DNA of 64,000 bases from Gluconobacter albidus (GTDB taxonomy: Bacteria; Pseudomonadota; Alphaproteobacteria; Acetobacterales; Acetobacteraceae): NCBI RefSeq assembly GCF_002723915.1, contig NZ_BEWL01000001.1:372001-436000 (forward strand), written 5' to 3'. A model generated the notes under the pieces. It ran no database searches, was not told where the DNA came from, and worked only from the letters and a program-made list of their open reading frames with translations. Positions 1 through 5,437 of this stretch are shown in pieces. A program made the translations under genes and the position numbers. The first letter of the stretch is position 1. Each line of letters opens with the position of its first letter.

Positions 1-1041
1 GACAGGTTTGACATTCGGCCTCAGCCTTGACATCGCCGATCGTGCCAATTCCATCTGCTCGGCAGCACGGGTGTAGCGGGCGACTTCGCTGAGGCTCCGG
101 TGGCCTGTGATAGCGGCGATCTGGTGGGTTGTGCAGCCAGCTTCTGCGAGCCTTCGAGCTGCGGCCTTTCTAAGACCATGCGGGCTGCATCCGGGCAGCA
201 ATCCGGCTTCACGACACCAGTCGATAAACTGATTGTAGAAGTTGTTCACTGACATCGGCCGGCCTCGCTCAGTCGCCAGGAACGTCCCTGCCCCGTTCGG
301 TTGCCACTGATCCAGTTCGATGCGCAGCTGCTCGTGGATAGGGATCACCAGCTCGGTACCTGTCTTCTGCTGACGGAGATGAATGCCGTTCGCACTTACG
401 GAACTGGGGCCCATCTTCACAACGTCACTTCGGCGCTGCCCCGTATAGAGCAGTAAAGCCAAGGCCAGACGCTCTCTCGTGCCGCTTGGCCAGCGGGCTT
501 CGTATCGGGCAATCTCATCATCTGTCCATGAATGGATGCCGTCACTTTTAACCTTCATCCGCGGGACACCAGCCGTCGGATTACTTTCGGCCCAGCCCAT
601 GTGGATGGCATGCTCCATCAGCACCGAGAGCAACCGTAGCATGCGGTTGGCGGTCGTGGGCGAATCGTTATGTCGGCTCATGATCATCCGCACATGCCGG
701 CTCTCCATGAGCAGGACGGGATTGGCGGCGTAGTCTGCGCCTCTCATGCGTTCCAGCAAGCGCCGATAAACGGCCTTCGTGCTCTCTTCAAGCGTCTTGA
801 AATGCGCGGTGGCATACCAGGACTCAATCACATCTCTCAGGCTGCCGGTGGGCGTCACCTGCGCTGCGTCGAGCCCTCTCGGCTCTGCCCCCGCAACCGC
901 GGCCTGATAGGCGGATATGAAACCCGGATCCCGAAGATCCGGCAGCGCCATCCGCTTCTGGCCCTTCTTGCGGAAATAGTATCTGACCTTCCCATGCCGA
1001 TCCTTGAAACGCTGGATGTAGGGCAGTCTAAGGGTGGTCAA
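1..1041 (-). CDS. int: Tyrosine-type phage integrase (3' end beyond window)
   Basis: Site-specific recombinase expected to integrate and excise the prophage DNA. An open frame of 347 codons runs leftward off the window with no stop. The catalytic set is visible: Arg near residue 202 in TGQRRSD, HGLRK with His288, ITGH further on, and the Tyr323 nucleophile in ARYTRAA. About 24 residues follow the Tyr before the edge, so only a short tail is missing. The start is taken as TTG at 1041, which overlaps the stop of the excisionase-like gene (TTGA); no ATG in this frame lies nearby. Being last in the leftward operon and pointing outward, it puts one prophage end just left of position 1. Confidence 0.93.
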   Translation of the reverse strand, partial: MTTLRLPYIQRFKDRHGKVRYYFRKKGQKRMALPDLRDPGFISAYQAAVAGAEPRGLDAAQVTPTGSLRDVIESWYATAHFKTLEESTKAVYRRLLERMRGADYAANPVLLMESRHVRMIMSRHNDSPTTANRMLRLLSVLMEHAIHMGWAESNPTAGVPRMKVKSDGIHSWTDDEIARYEARWPSGTRERLALALLLYTGQRRSDVVKMGPSSVSANGIHLRQQKTGTELVIPIHEQLRIELDQWQPNGAGTFLATERGRPMSVNNFYNQFIDWCREAGLLPGCSPHGLRKAAARRLAEAGCTTHQIAAITGHRSLSEVARYTRAAEQMELARSAMSRLRPNVKPV

Positions 1042-1277
1042 CTCATCATGTCCCAAGGGTTGGCAGAAGCTGGCAGCTCTGTCCCGCCGCCAGCCTGCTG
1101 ATCGATCCAGCGGTCCAGATCCGAGACAAGATATCCCCGCCGACGAGCCGACAGGGCAATCTGGCGCACATGGGGAAGAACCTGAGTTCTGAACGTCCCG
1201 ACCGACATCGCCAGATAGGATGCCGCATCGCCAATATCGAGGACGCGTGGCGGCATCTGAACAATTTTCCCGCTCAT
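1038..1277 (-). CDS. Excisionase/AlpA-like HTH protein
   Basis: Small DNA-binding protein of 79 residues, probably the recombination directionality factor. A helix-turn-helix of the AlpA/HTH_17 kind spans about residues 11-45 (VLDIGDAASYLAMSVGTFR), followed by a basic stretch with SARRRGYLVSDLDRWI, the usual 'wing' of such proteins. ATG at 1277 has a strong GGGGAGG ribosome site and overlaps the stop of the upstream gene (ATGA); a longer frame to 1379 lacks such a site. Its stop overlaps the integrase start, the classic xis-int arrangement. Excisionase is inferred from size, fold and position; a transcription regulator is the alternative. Confidence 0.7.
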   Translation of the reverse strand: MSGKIVQMPPRVLDIGDAASYLAMSVGTFRTQVLPHVRQIALSARRRGYLVSDLDRWIDQQAGGGTELPASANPWDMMS

Positions 1278-1489
1278 GCCCGTTCCTCCCCGTCCATGGC
1301 TATATCCAATGTGTCTCGCAGGATTAGGCCACTGCTCAGTTTGCGGCACTGGGGCCCCGAATAATCCCAGATAATCCACATATTAACTCGATGGTTTGGG
1401 TCCCCTCCGAACTGATGGAAACCAGCGGTCAGTTTGTTAGCCTCCAACCAGTCCAGCCGCTCCGTGTCAGTGCGCTGGGTCATCACCAT
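1274..1489 (-). CDS. Hypothetical phage protein, 71 aa
   Basis: Not assigned to a known function. The N-terminus (TERLDWLEANK) resembles the start of many small phage early proteins that begin with a short acidic helix, and the middle is rich in aromatic residues (NMWIIWDYSG). It starts at ATG 1489, seven bases inside the 37-aa gene upstream, and ends in an ATGA overlap with the excisionase-like gene. Coding is supported mainly by the fit of both ends into a translationally coupled chain. Confidence 0.6.
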   Translation of the reverse strand: MVMTQRTDTERLDWLEANKLTAGFHQFGGDPNHRVNMWIIWDYSGPQCRKLSSGLILRDTLDIAMDGEERA

Positions 1490-1596
1490 GTATCCAGATG
1501 AATGTCGCTGCCCTGGTATTCGTCATCAGTCCACTTCGGAGGTGGCGCAGGCTCTGCAGTAAGGGCGCGCCAGATCTTCTTGAGCCATTTCTTCAT
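1483..1596 (-). CDS. Small ORF, 37 aa, phage early operon
   Basis: ATG at 1596 overlaps the stop of the preceding 21-aa ORF (ATGA), and the stop TGA at 1483-1485 lies inside the start of the next gene. The product begins with a basic amphipathic stretch (MKKWLKKIWRAL), continues with a proline-rich turn (EPAPPPKW) and ends acidic. No function is recognisable; the first segment could bind membrane or nucleic acid. Confidence 0.45.
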   Translation of the reverse strand: MKKWLKKIWRALTAEPAPPPKWTDDEYQGSDIHLDTW

Positions 1597-1658
1597 TTCG
1601 CGTTGGCCCTGAGTGCTTCCCGCTTGATCGTGGCGAGTGCGCTGTGGATTACATTCAT
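1593..1658 (-). CDS. Very small ORF, 21 aa
   Basis: A 21-codon frame whose ATG overlaps the stop of the 82-aa gene (ATGA at 1655-1658) and whose stop overlaps the ATG of the 37-aa ORF (ATGA at 1593-1596). The peptide would be a single basic helix ending in REALRANAK. It may be a real microprotein, or just a re-initiation bridge that keeps ribosomes coupled along the operon. Evidence is positional only. Confidence 0.35.
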   Translation of the reverse strand: MNVIHSALATIKREALRANAK

Positions 1659-1903
1659 GCGCAGCTGCTCCCGAATTCCGTCAGATCCACTGAAATCTTC
1701 CCAGCGAAAGACGGGGCGCTGACGGTGGCGACCAGGCGGTTGCCGAGATAGATGTCGTGGGCGCAGATCGTGCGGCGCGTGTCTTCCTTGGCGCGGCGTT
1801 CGGCGTCCCGGTATTCGGCAAACCCCTGATCCCGCTGGGGACTGGGGCGCATTCCCAAGACGGTAACGCGGAAGAGATCCGGCGAGCGGGCAGATGCTTT
1901 CAT
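1655..1903 (-). CDS. Hypothetical phage protein, 82 aa
   Basis: Unrecognised soluble protein. The first half is basic and polar (RDAERRAKEDTRRT), the second reads like a small beta domain (DIYLGNRLVATVSAPSF). ATG at 1903 overlaps the stop of the small membrane protein upstream, and its own stop overlaps the 21-aa ORF. A longer frame on the same strand covers this region but has poor composition and is taken as a shadow. Confidence 0.6.
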   Translation of the reverse strand: MKASARSPDLFRVTVLGMRPSPQRDQGFAEYRDAERRAKEDTRRTICAHDIYLGNRLVATVSAPSFAGKISVDLTEFGSSCA

Positions 1904-2037
1904 GGCACCTGCCTCCGGCCGAGGCCCTGCATCCAGTCATCTGCCTTGGCGATGACAAGGCCGGTGATGATCCCTACCCCATACAGCGCTACCACCAGAA
2001 CGCACGGGACCAGCACGTCCATGAGATCAGTGGACAT
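1900..2037 (-). CDS. Small single-pass membrane protein, 45 aa
   Basis: One hydrophobic segment at about residues 6-30 (VLVPCVLVVALYGVGIITGL) followed by a charged tail (AKADDWMQGLGRR) predicts a single membrane span, probably inner membrane. ATG at 2037 lies 11 bases inside the end of the 130-aa gene with a GGAGGG-like site upstream; the stop overlaps the next ATG. Function unknown; tiny membrane proteins in phage early operons are often involved in exclusion or host physiology, but nothing here proves that. Confidence 0.6.
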   Translation of the reverse strand: MSTDLMDVLVPCVLVVALYGVGIITGLVIAKADDWMQGLGRRQVP

Positions 2038-2419
2038 CGCGCCCTCCGGGAAGCAGGTCCGTGCAGAAGCGCAGGAAGCTCGCGAGGCGAAGACCGCGGA
2101 CTTGCGGGGCGGAATGCTCCAGCAGGTCGTCCAGCGTCTGCGGGCCGGATGCGGCAGGCGGCTCCGGGAACGGAACGGGATCGGCCGGGCGTGTTGCATG
2201 AAGCAGCGCCACCAGTTCGTCTTCGACCTCCTCGGCCGTCTTAGTGTAGGCAGCGGCAATGCCGGAATTCGGAGCGTCCTTGGCACGCTCACGGGCATAG
2301 ATCAGGCACACGCGACGTTCGCGGGCCTTCTGCTGCACCGCTACTGGACGGTCGGAAAGCAAAGCGGCGAAAGACTGGTCCGTATGACCGCGCAGGAGAG
2401 GATGAAGCTGGCGCATCAT
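2027..2419 (-). CDS. Hypothetical phage protein, 130 aa
   Basis: Mostly helical soluble protein with an acidic region (KTAEEVEDELVALLHA), a proline-rich linker (PVPFPEPPAASGPQ) and a C-terminal helix. No domain recognised. ATG at 2419 overlaps the stop of the preceding frame (ATGA at 2416-2419), fitting the overlap pattern of this operon; a GTG at 2512 would add 31 residues and cannot be excluded. Confidence 0.6.
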   Translation of the reverse strand: MMRQLHPLLRGHTDQSFAALLSDRPVAVQQKARERRVCLIYARERAKDAPNSGIAAAYTKTAEEVEDELVALLHATRPADPVPFPEPPAASGPQTLDDLLEHSAPQVRGLRLASFLRFCTDLLPGGRDVH

Positions 2420-2571
2420 GCCGCGCCCTGCGCCTTCAGAGATAGACTGAATATACGGGAGAATCGGTTGCCCAATTCTCCCGTTCTTTCCATCATTGGT
2501 GCGGACAAACACCCAATGAGGAAACTAATGGCCAAGCCACTTCCGCCGCCAATACAGGCCCCTGCACCCAA
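2416..2571 (-). CDS. Possible small glycine-rich membrane protein, 51 aa
   Basis: Frame opening at TTG 2571, five bases after a GGAG site, and ending in an ATGA overlap with the next gene. The N-terminal half is hydrophobic and glycine-rich (IGGGSGLAISFLIGCLSAP), consistent with one membrane segment; the rest is polar. The rare start codon and lack of homology make it tentative, but the gap between the neighbours would otherwise be the only one in the operon. Confidence 0.35.
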   Translation of the reverse strand: MGAGACIGGGSGLAISFLIGCLSAPMMERTGELGNRFSRIFSLSLKAQGAA

Positions 2572-2600
2572 GCCTACTCCACAGGTAAGCTGGCCTCCAT

Positions 2601-3158
2601 TTAAGACAGAAAAATTACCGCAACGCTTAAAGCCGCTGCTGCCATAAGACCCAGCGTTAATTTCATGAATACCGAAGCCCAGCCCAAACGAATATCGTTC
2701 AGCTTGATCCCCTGCTCGTCTCTCTGGGCGAGGGTTTCGCGTAGTTCTAGCTCTGTTTCGTACTGCAGGCTGTCGAGGTAGGACGGCAGATCGCCAGAAA
2801 TCTGCCACCGCAGCGGCCACAGGAGCAATGCCGCTGAAAATGAAGCCGCAGCTGTCAGAGTAGCCGGTATCCATATATAAGGTGGATGACTGTGGAGCCT
2901 CCAGGCCGCCGATAGCCCAATCGTTGCTGTCAGGCCCCATCCCACGAAACTTGCCCCTCGCGCCATGTAGCGCTCCAGCAGCTTCATCTGCGCGTCGATG
3001 CGATCCTTCGCAATCCGCTGTGCTTCGGTCGCCTTCCAGAGACGAAGAGTTTGCCGATCCGAAGAGGCCCCGACCTGTTCCGCGTCGTACAGTTCTTCCA
3101 TAGGCTGAGCCTCTTTCACGAATGACCCGGTAACGATTGGCGAGACTTCTGGGGTCAT
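2601..3158 (-). CDS. Multi-pass membrane protein, 185 aa
   Basis: First clear gene of the leftward operon. A polar N-terminal helix with many charges (about residues 30-65) is followed by two adjacent hydrophobic segments (about 70-87 and 93-112), a second charged coiled region (about 125-155), and a C-terminal membrane segment ending in AAAALSVAVIFLS. No enzyme motif is visible. The helix-TM-TM-helix-TM layout suggests a membrane-anchored accessory or exclusion protein, but this is inference. ATG 3158 has GGAG ten bases upstream and a stop codon just before it in frame. Confidence 0.75.
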   Translation of the reverse strand: MTPEVSPIVTGSFVKEAQPMEELYDAEQVGASSDRQTLRLWKATEAQRIAKDRIDAQMKLLERYMARGASFVGWGLTATIGLSAAWRLHSHPPYIWIPATLTAAASFSAALLLWPLRWQISGDLPSYLDSLQYETELELRETLAQRDEQGIKLNDIRLGWASVFMKLTLGLMAAAALSVAVIFLS

Positions 3159-3257
3159 GAACTTCAGGCTCCATCAGCTTAAGGCGCGGAGCAGATAGGT
3201 TAGCTAAATTTTCAGACAATGACATATCGATCTCCATCGCGTTCGTGCGATGGAGAT

Positions 3258-3311
3258 AGTTTCACCAGAAGAAACTTATTGGTCAATAAAAAATTTCATT
3301 AGAAGAAATTT
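3258..3311 (-). promoter_or_regulatory. Leftward early promoter with two operators (PL/OL-like)
   Basis: Two perfect inverted repeats with the same 7-base spacer: AGTTTC-N7-GAAACT at 3258-3276 and AAATTTC-N7-GAAATTT at 3291-3311. Between them, on the minus strand, lies TTGACC (3286-3281), a good -35 element; the -10 would be GAAACT at 17 bases or AACTAT at 19 bases and would fall in the first operator. The site lies between the repressor stop and the leftward operon, so repressor bound here should silence the genes leading to int. Confidence 0.65.
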
Positions 3312-3312
3312 C

Positions 3313-3663
3313 TTATTTTCCTTTCATTGCTTTTCCAGCATTGATCCACGCATCAAATGCTCCAGCGTCCAAGCTAGCTGCCAATGCAGCGGCCTCTTTA
3401 TATCGCTGTGACATATCGAGCTCAGAAGGATCGAAGAGAAGAGATTCCGGGGTAGTTTCAAGAATTTCTGCTACCCGCACGAATTGCGATAACGTCATAT
3501 TAACCTTGCCATTCAGCCATTTAGAGACTGACGGCTCGGACATATCTAATGCTTCAGCCAATTTTCGTTGCGTATATCCCTTGAGCTTCATCCATGCCTT
3601 AACAAACCGAAGAGTGTGACGGTTTTTGGCGACTTCTTGAGGGGAGAGCTCTTTCTCGATCAT
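3313..3663 (-). CDS. XRE-family phage repressor (CI-like)
   Basis: Helix-turn-helix transcription repressor expected to keep the prophage silent. The HTH is at about residues 28-55 (GYTQRKLAEALDMSEPSVSKWLNGKV), and the C-terminal half is a helical region without a recognisable LexA-type Ser-Lys peptidase, so RecA-driven self-cleavage is not evident. The chosen ATG 3663 follows a weak ribosome site; the frame is open back to 3792 but that would run through the operators. The gene is transcribed away from the cro-like gene and is flanked on both sides by the same operator motif, as in lambda. Confidence 0.85.
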   Translation of the reverse strand: MIEKELSPQEVAKNRHTLRFVKAWMKLKGYTQRKLAEALDMSEPSVSKWLNGKVNMTLSQFVRVAEILETTPESLLFDPSELDMSQRYKEAAALAASLDAGAFDAWINAGKAMKGK

Positions 3664-3711
3664 GCTGCCATTTTGGCGGCTAAAGCGAAGAAGCGGGATA
3701 CCTCCACATGA

Positions 3712-3749
3712 AAACTTTCTTGACCTGAAAGTTTCATCAGAATAAATTT
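3712..3749 (+). promoter_or_regulatory. Rightward early promoter with operators (PR/OR-like)
   Basis: TTGACC at 3720-3725 and TAAATT at 3743-3748, 17 bases apart, make a near-consensus promoter. The -35 lies in the spacer of a perfect repeat AAACTTTC-N7-GAAAGTTT (3712-3734), and a weaker copy AGTTTC-N7-TAAATT (3730-3748) covers the -10. The predicted transcription start is about the A of the cro-like ATG at 3755, so the mRNA would have almost no leader. Confidence 0.7.
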
Positions 3750-3754
3750 TCTGC

Positions 3755-3994
3755 ATGTCGTTGAAAGCTATCCTCATCGAGCGCGGAATCACCCAGACTC
3801 AATTGGCTGCACAAGTGCAAATGAGCGAGCCAACCGTATCCCGGTGGGTGAAAGGGGCTTCGTACATCCCCACGCACAAGCTGAGAGAAGTCGCGTCAGC
3901 TCTGAATGTCTCACTGGACGCTCTCGTGCCGCTTACTTCGACAAGATCCAATAACGATCCGCAGCAAGGTTCGACTAGGGGAGCAGCAGCATGA
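3755..3994 (+). CDS. Cro-like HTH regulator
   Basis: 79-residue XRE-family DNA-binding protein with the HTH in the first 45 residues (GITQTQLAAQVQMSEPTVSRWVKG) and a short polar tail. It is divergent from the repressor gene, in the position of lambda cro. There is no Shine-Dalgarno sequence; the -10 box ends six bases before ATG, so translation is probably from a leaderless transcript. It should bind the TTTC-N7-GAAA sites shared with the repressor. Confidence 0.85.
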   Translation: MSLKAILIERGITQTQLAAQVQMSEPTVSRWVKGASYIPTHKLREVASALNVSLDALVPLTSTRSNNDPQQGSTRGAAA

Positions 3995-4584
3995 GCATCC
4001 TTCATACCCTCAAACGTAAACTCCGCTCATGCCGCCGTCAGCAAGATGGTGTCTTGCTGAGCTTACAGTCTTTCATCTCACCTCCGATCCTTGCGATGAG
4101 TGAGACCTCTCCCTTCTTGCAGTTTTCGTTAAAGAGCAGGCTATTCGTTCCGATTTTTGAAGTAACCACCCGGGACGATCACGATAGTCAGCCTATTGTC
4201 AGAGGCTGGTCCTATGTACGGTGGCGACATTTTATCGCCCACATTCTCGTCGCAGGCTGGCCGGATCTTAGCGACGAGGCCAGTTTGCGGTCATTTCGTT
4301 ACAAGATTTTGTTGCAAATTGGCATCCGATGCTGCCCTGCCTATCGTTTTCAAAGCCGGGATTCTGATCATGCCAATCCAAGCAACGTTTCATGGAAAAA
4401 CGATCGAGTAAAGTTGACTGAAAATGGTTGCGCTCGCCTTTGGCTTCGAACTGCGCTCCGCATTTTTCGCAGCTGCCGATTTCATACATGCAAATCGTCT
4501 CCTGTTGGTTGTGAGAAACACAGGATGAACGATCACAGTCGAGGATGCGAGTCCTCGACTGTGCTTACTGGAGCAGCAGTGTGA
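3991..4584 (+). CDS. Uncertain ORF after cro, 197 aa
   Basis: ATG at 3991 overlaps the stop of the cro-like gene (ATGA) and follows GGGGAG at good spacing, so translation initiation here is plausible. The long downstream frame has no recognisable domain, is unusually rich in Cys, Arg and Ser, and is opposed by a well-started minus-strand ORF (4268-4489). Possibly only a short N-terminal part is meaningful. Position suggests a cII-like slot, but the sequence does not show it. Confidence 0.3.
   Translation: MSILHTLKRKLRSCRRQQDGVLLSLQSFISPPILAMSETSPFLQFSLKSRLFVPIFEVTTRDDHDSQPIVRGWSYVRWRHFIAHILVAGWPDLSDEASLRSFRYKILLQIGIRCCPAYRFQSRDSDHANPSNVSWKNDRVKLTENGCARLWLRTALRIFRSCRFHTCKSSPVGCEKHRMNDHSRGCESSTVLTGAAV
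4268..4489 (-). CDS. Small zinc-ribbon-like protein, 73 aa
   Basis: Begins with a CxxC knuckle in SCEKCGAQFEAKGER, typical of zinc-ribbon phage proteins; further Cys at about residues 36, 55 and 63 might complete a site. ATG 4489 has a strong AGGAGA site eight bases upstream, better than the opposing plus-strand frame. It is transcribed opposite to its neighbours. The C-terminal half is of poor composition, so the real product may be real only at its start. Confidence 0.4.
   Translation of the reverse strand: MYEIGSCEKCGAQFEAKGERNHFQSTLLDRFSMKRCLDWHDQNPGFENDRQGSIGCQFATKSCNEMTANWPRR
4534..4563. repeat. Perfect 12-bp inverted repeat
   Basis: CACAGTCGAGGA, six-base loop TGCGAG, TCCTCGACTGTG. 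There is no T-tract on either side, so it is unlikely to be a plain intrinsic terminator; it may be an operator for a dimeric regulator or an RNA hairpin between the cro region and the minus-strand genes. Confidence 0.6.
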
Positions 4585-4671
4585 GCATTTCCGACAATTT
4601 CTCGCGTGTGCTTGGATCAGACTGCTGCTCACAAAAAAGTATTGCGCAGGATGCGGTAAAATCAGCGGGCT

Positions 4672-4923
4672 TTAATGCATCTCGCCTTTGGGTTTCTGGA
4701 GAAGAATTTCGGCAGCGTCGAGCAGGTCGCGTCCCAGTTCAGCAGCCGTTTGCGGGGACAGGGAAAACTGCTCGAGCTTATCGCCCGCCGGGAAATGCTC
4801 TGGCGCTGTGGCCGCTTTCACCTGCAGCACGACAGCACCGTCCTGAATTACCACCGTGCGGAAACCCGTCAGGCTTGAGATATCGAGATTTCCGTCTTCC
4901 TTCAGTTTCCATTCGTCAGCCAT
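4672..4923 (-). CDS. Hypothetical phage protein, 83 aa
   Basis: Compact alpha/beta protein with alternating hydrophobic strands (TVVIQDGAVVLQVKAAT) and a C-terminal helix (TAAELGRDLLDAAEILLQ). ATG 4923 has AGGA at good spacing. It is a lone leftward gene between the immunity region and the rightward replication genes. Composition is clearly coding; function unknown. Confidence 0.65.
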   Translation of the reverse strand: MADEWKLKEDGNLDISSLTGFRTVVIQDGAVVLQVKAATAPEHFPAGDKLEQFSLSPQTAAELGRDLLDAAEILLQKPKGEMH

Positions 4924-4987
4924 GTGTCCTCGCTCCGTTCGCTATAGATGCGCGCAAGATGGCCGATCGTGCTGCGGGGGTGAAGCC

Positions 4988-5437
4988 ATGAATCACGCCC
5001 CCGCCCTCAAGACAGCCACGCAACTGGCCGTTCGTGCGATTGGCGGCATCGATGCCGCCGCAGCTGTCACACGCGTCGGTCGTGCCCGGATCTCGGAGTA
5101 TCAGAACCGGAATTCAACAACGACAGCCCCGGTCGATATCGCCATCGTGCTGGACGAGTTCGCCCAGGAGCCTTTCATTCTCCAGACCATGGCGCATGAG
5201 CTTGGCTACAATCTGACGCCGATCCAGTTGGGTCATGGCGATGTAGCCGAGATCATGGAAGACGTGGCGGACAAGGCCAACGATACCATGAAGATGACGA
5301 TCCGCGTTCTGGCGGATGGCATCGTGACGGTCGATGAAGCCCACAGCCTTGGCCATGAGCTGACCAAGCTGCGCCGCGTTGTCGATCATGCTCTCAAGAT
5401 CGTGCGCGGGATAGAAAAGACAGGAGCCTCGGCATGA
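4988..5437 (+). CDS. CII/CP76-like phage regulator
   Basis: 149-residue protein with an N-terminal region (LAVRAIGGIDAAAAVTRVG followed by RISEYQNRN) that matches the pattern of phage regulatory CII proteins (Phage_CP76): a helix, an HTH-like turn, then a statement of co-factors for 'DIAIVLDEFAQEPFILQ'. The C-terminal half is helical and probably oligomerises. ATG 4988 has GGGGG upstream. It overlaps the replication gene by four bases. Role as early transcription or replication regulator is inferred from family and position. Confidence 0.6.
   Translation: MNHAPALKTATQLAVRAIGGIDAAAAVTRVGRARISEYQNRNSTTTAPVDIAIVLDEFAQEPFILQTMAHELGYNLTPIQLGHGDVAEIMEDVADKANDTMKMTIRVLADGIVTVDEAHSLGHELTKLRRVVDHALKIVRGIEKTGASA

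Noticed and set aside
1757-2647. 296-codon plus-strand frame in the early leftward operon
   Set aside because: Runs antisense across several coupled small genes; Arg/Pro/Gln-rich with no recognisable domain.
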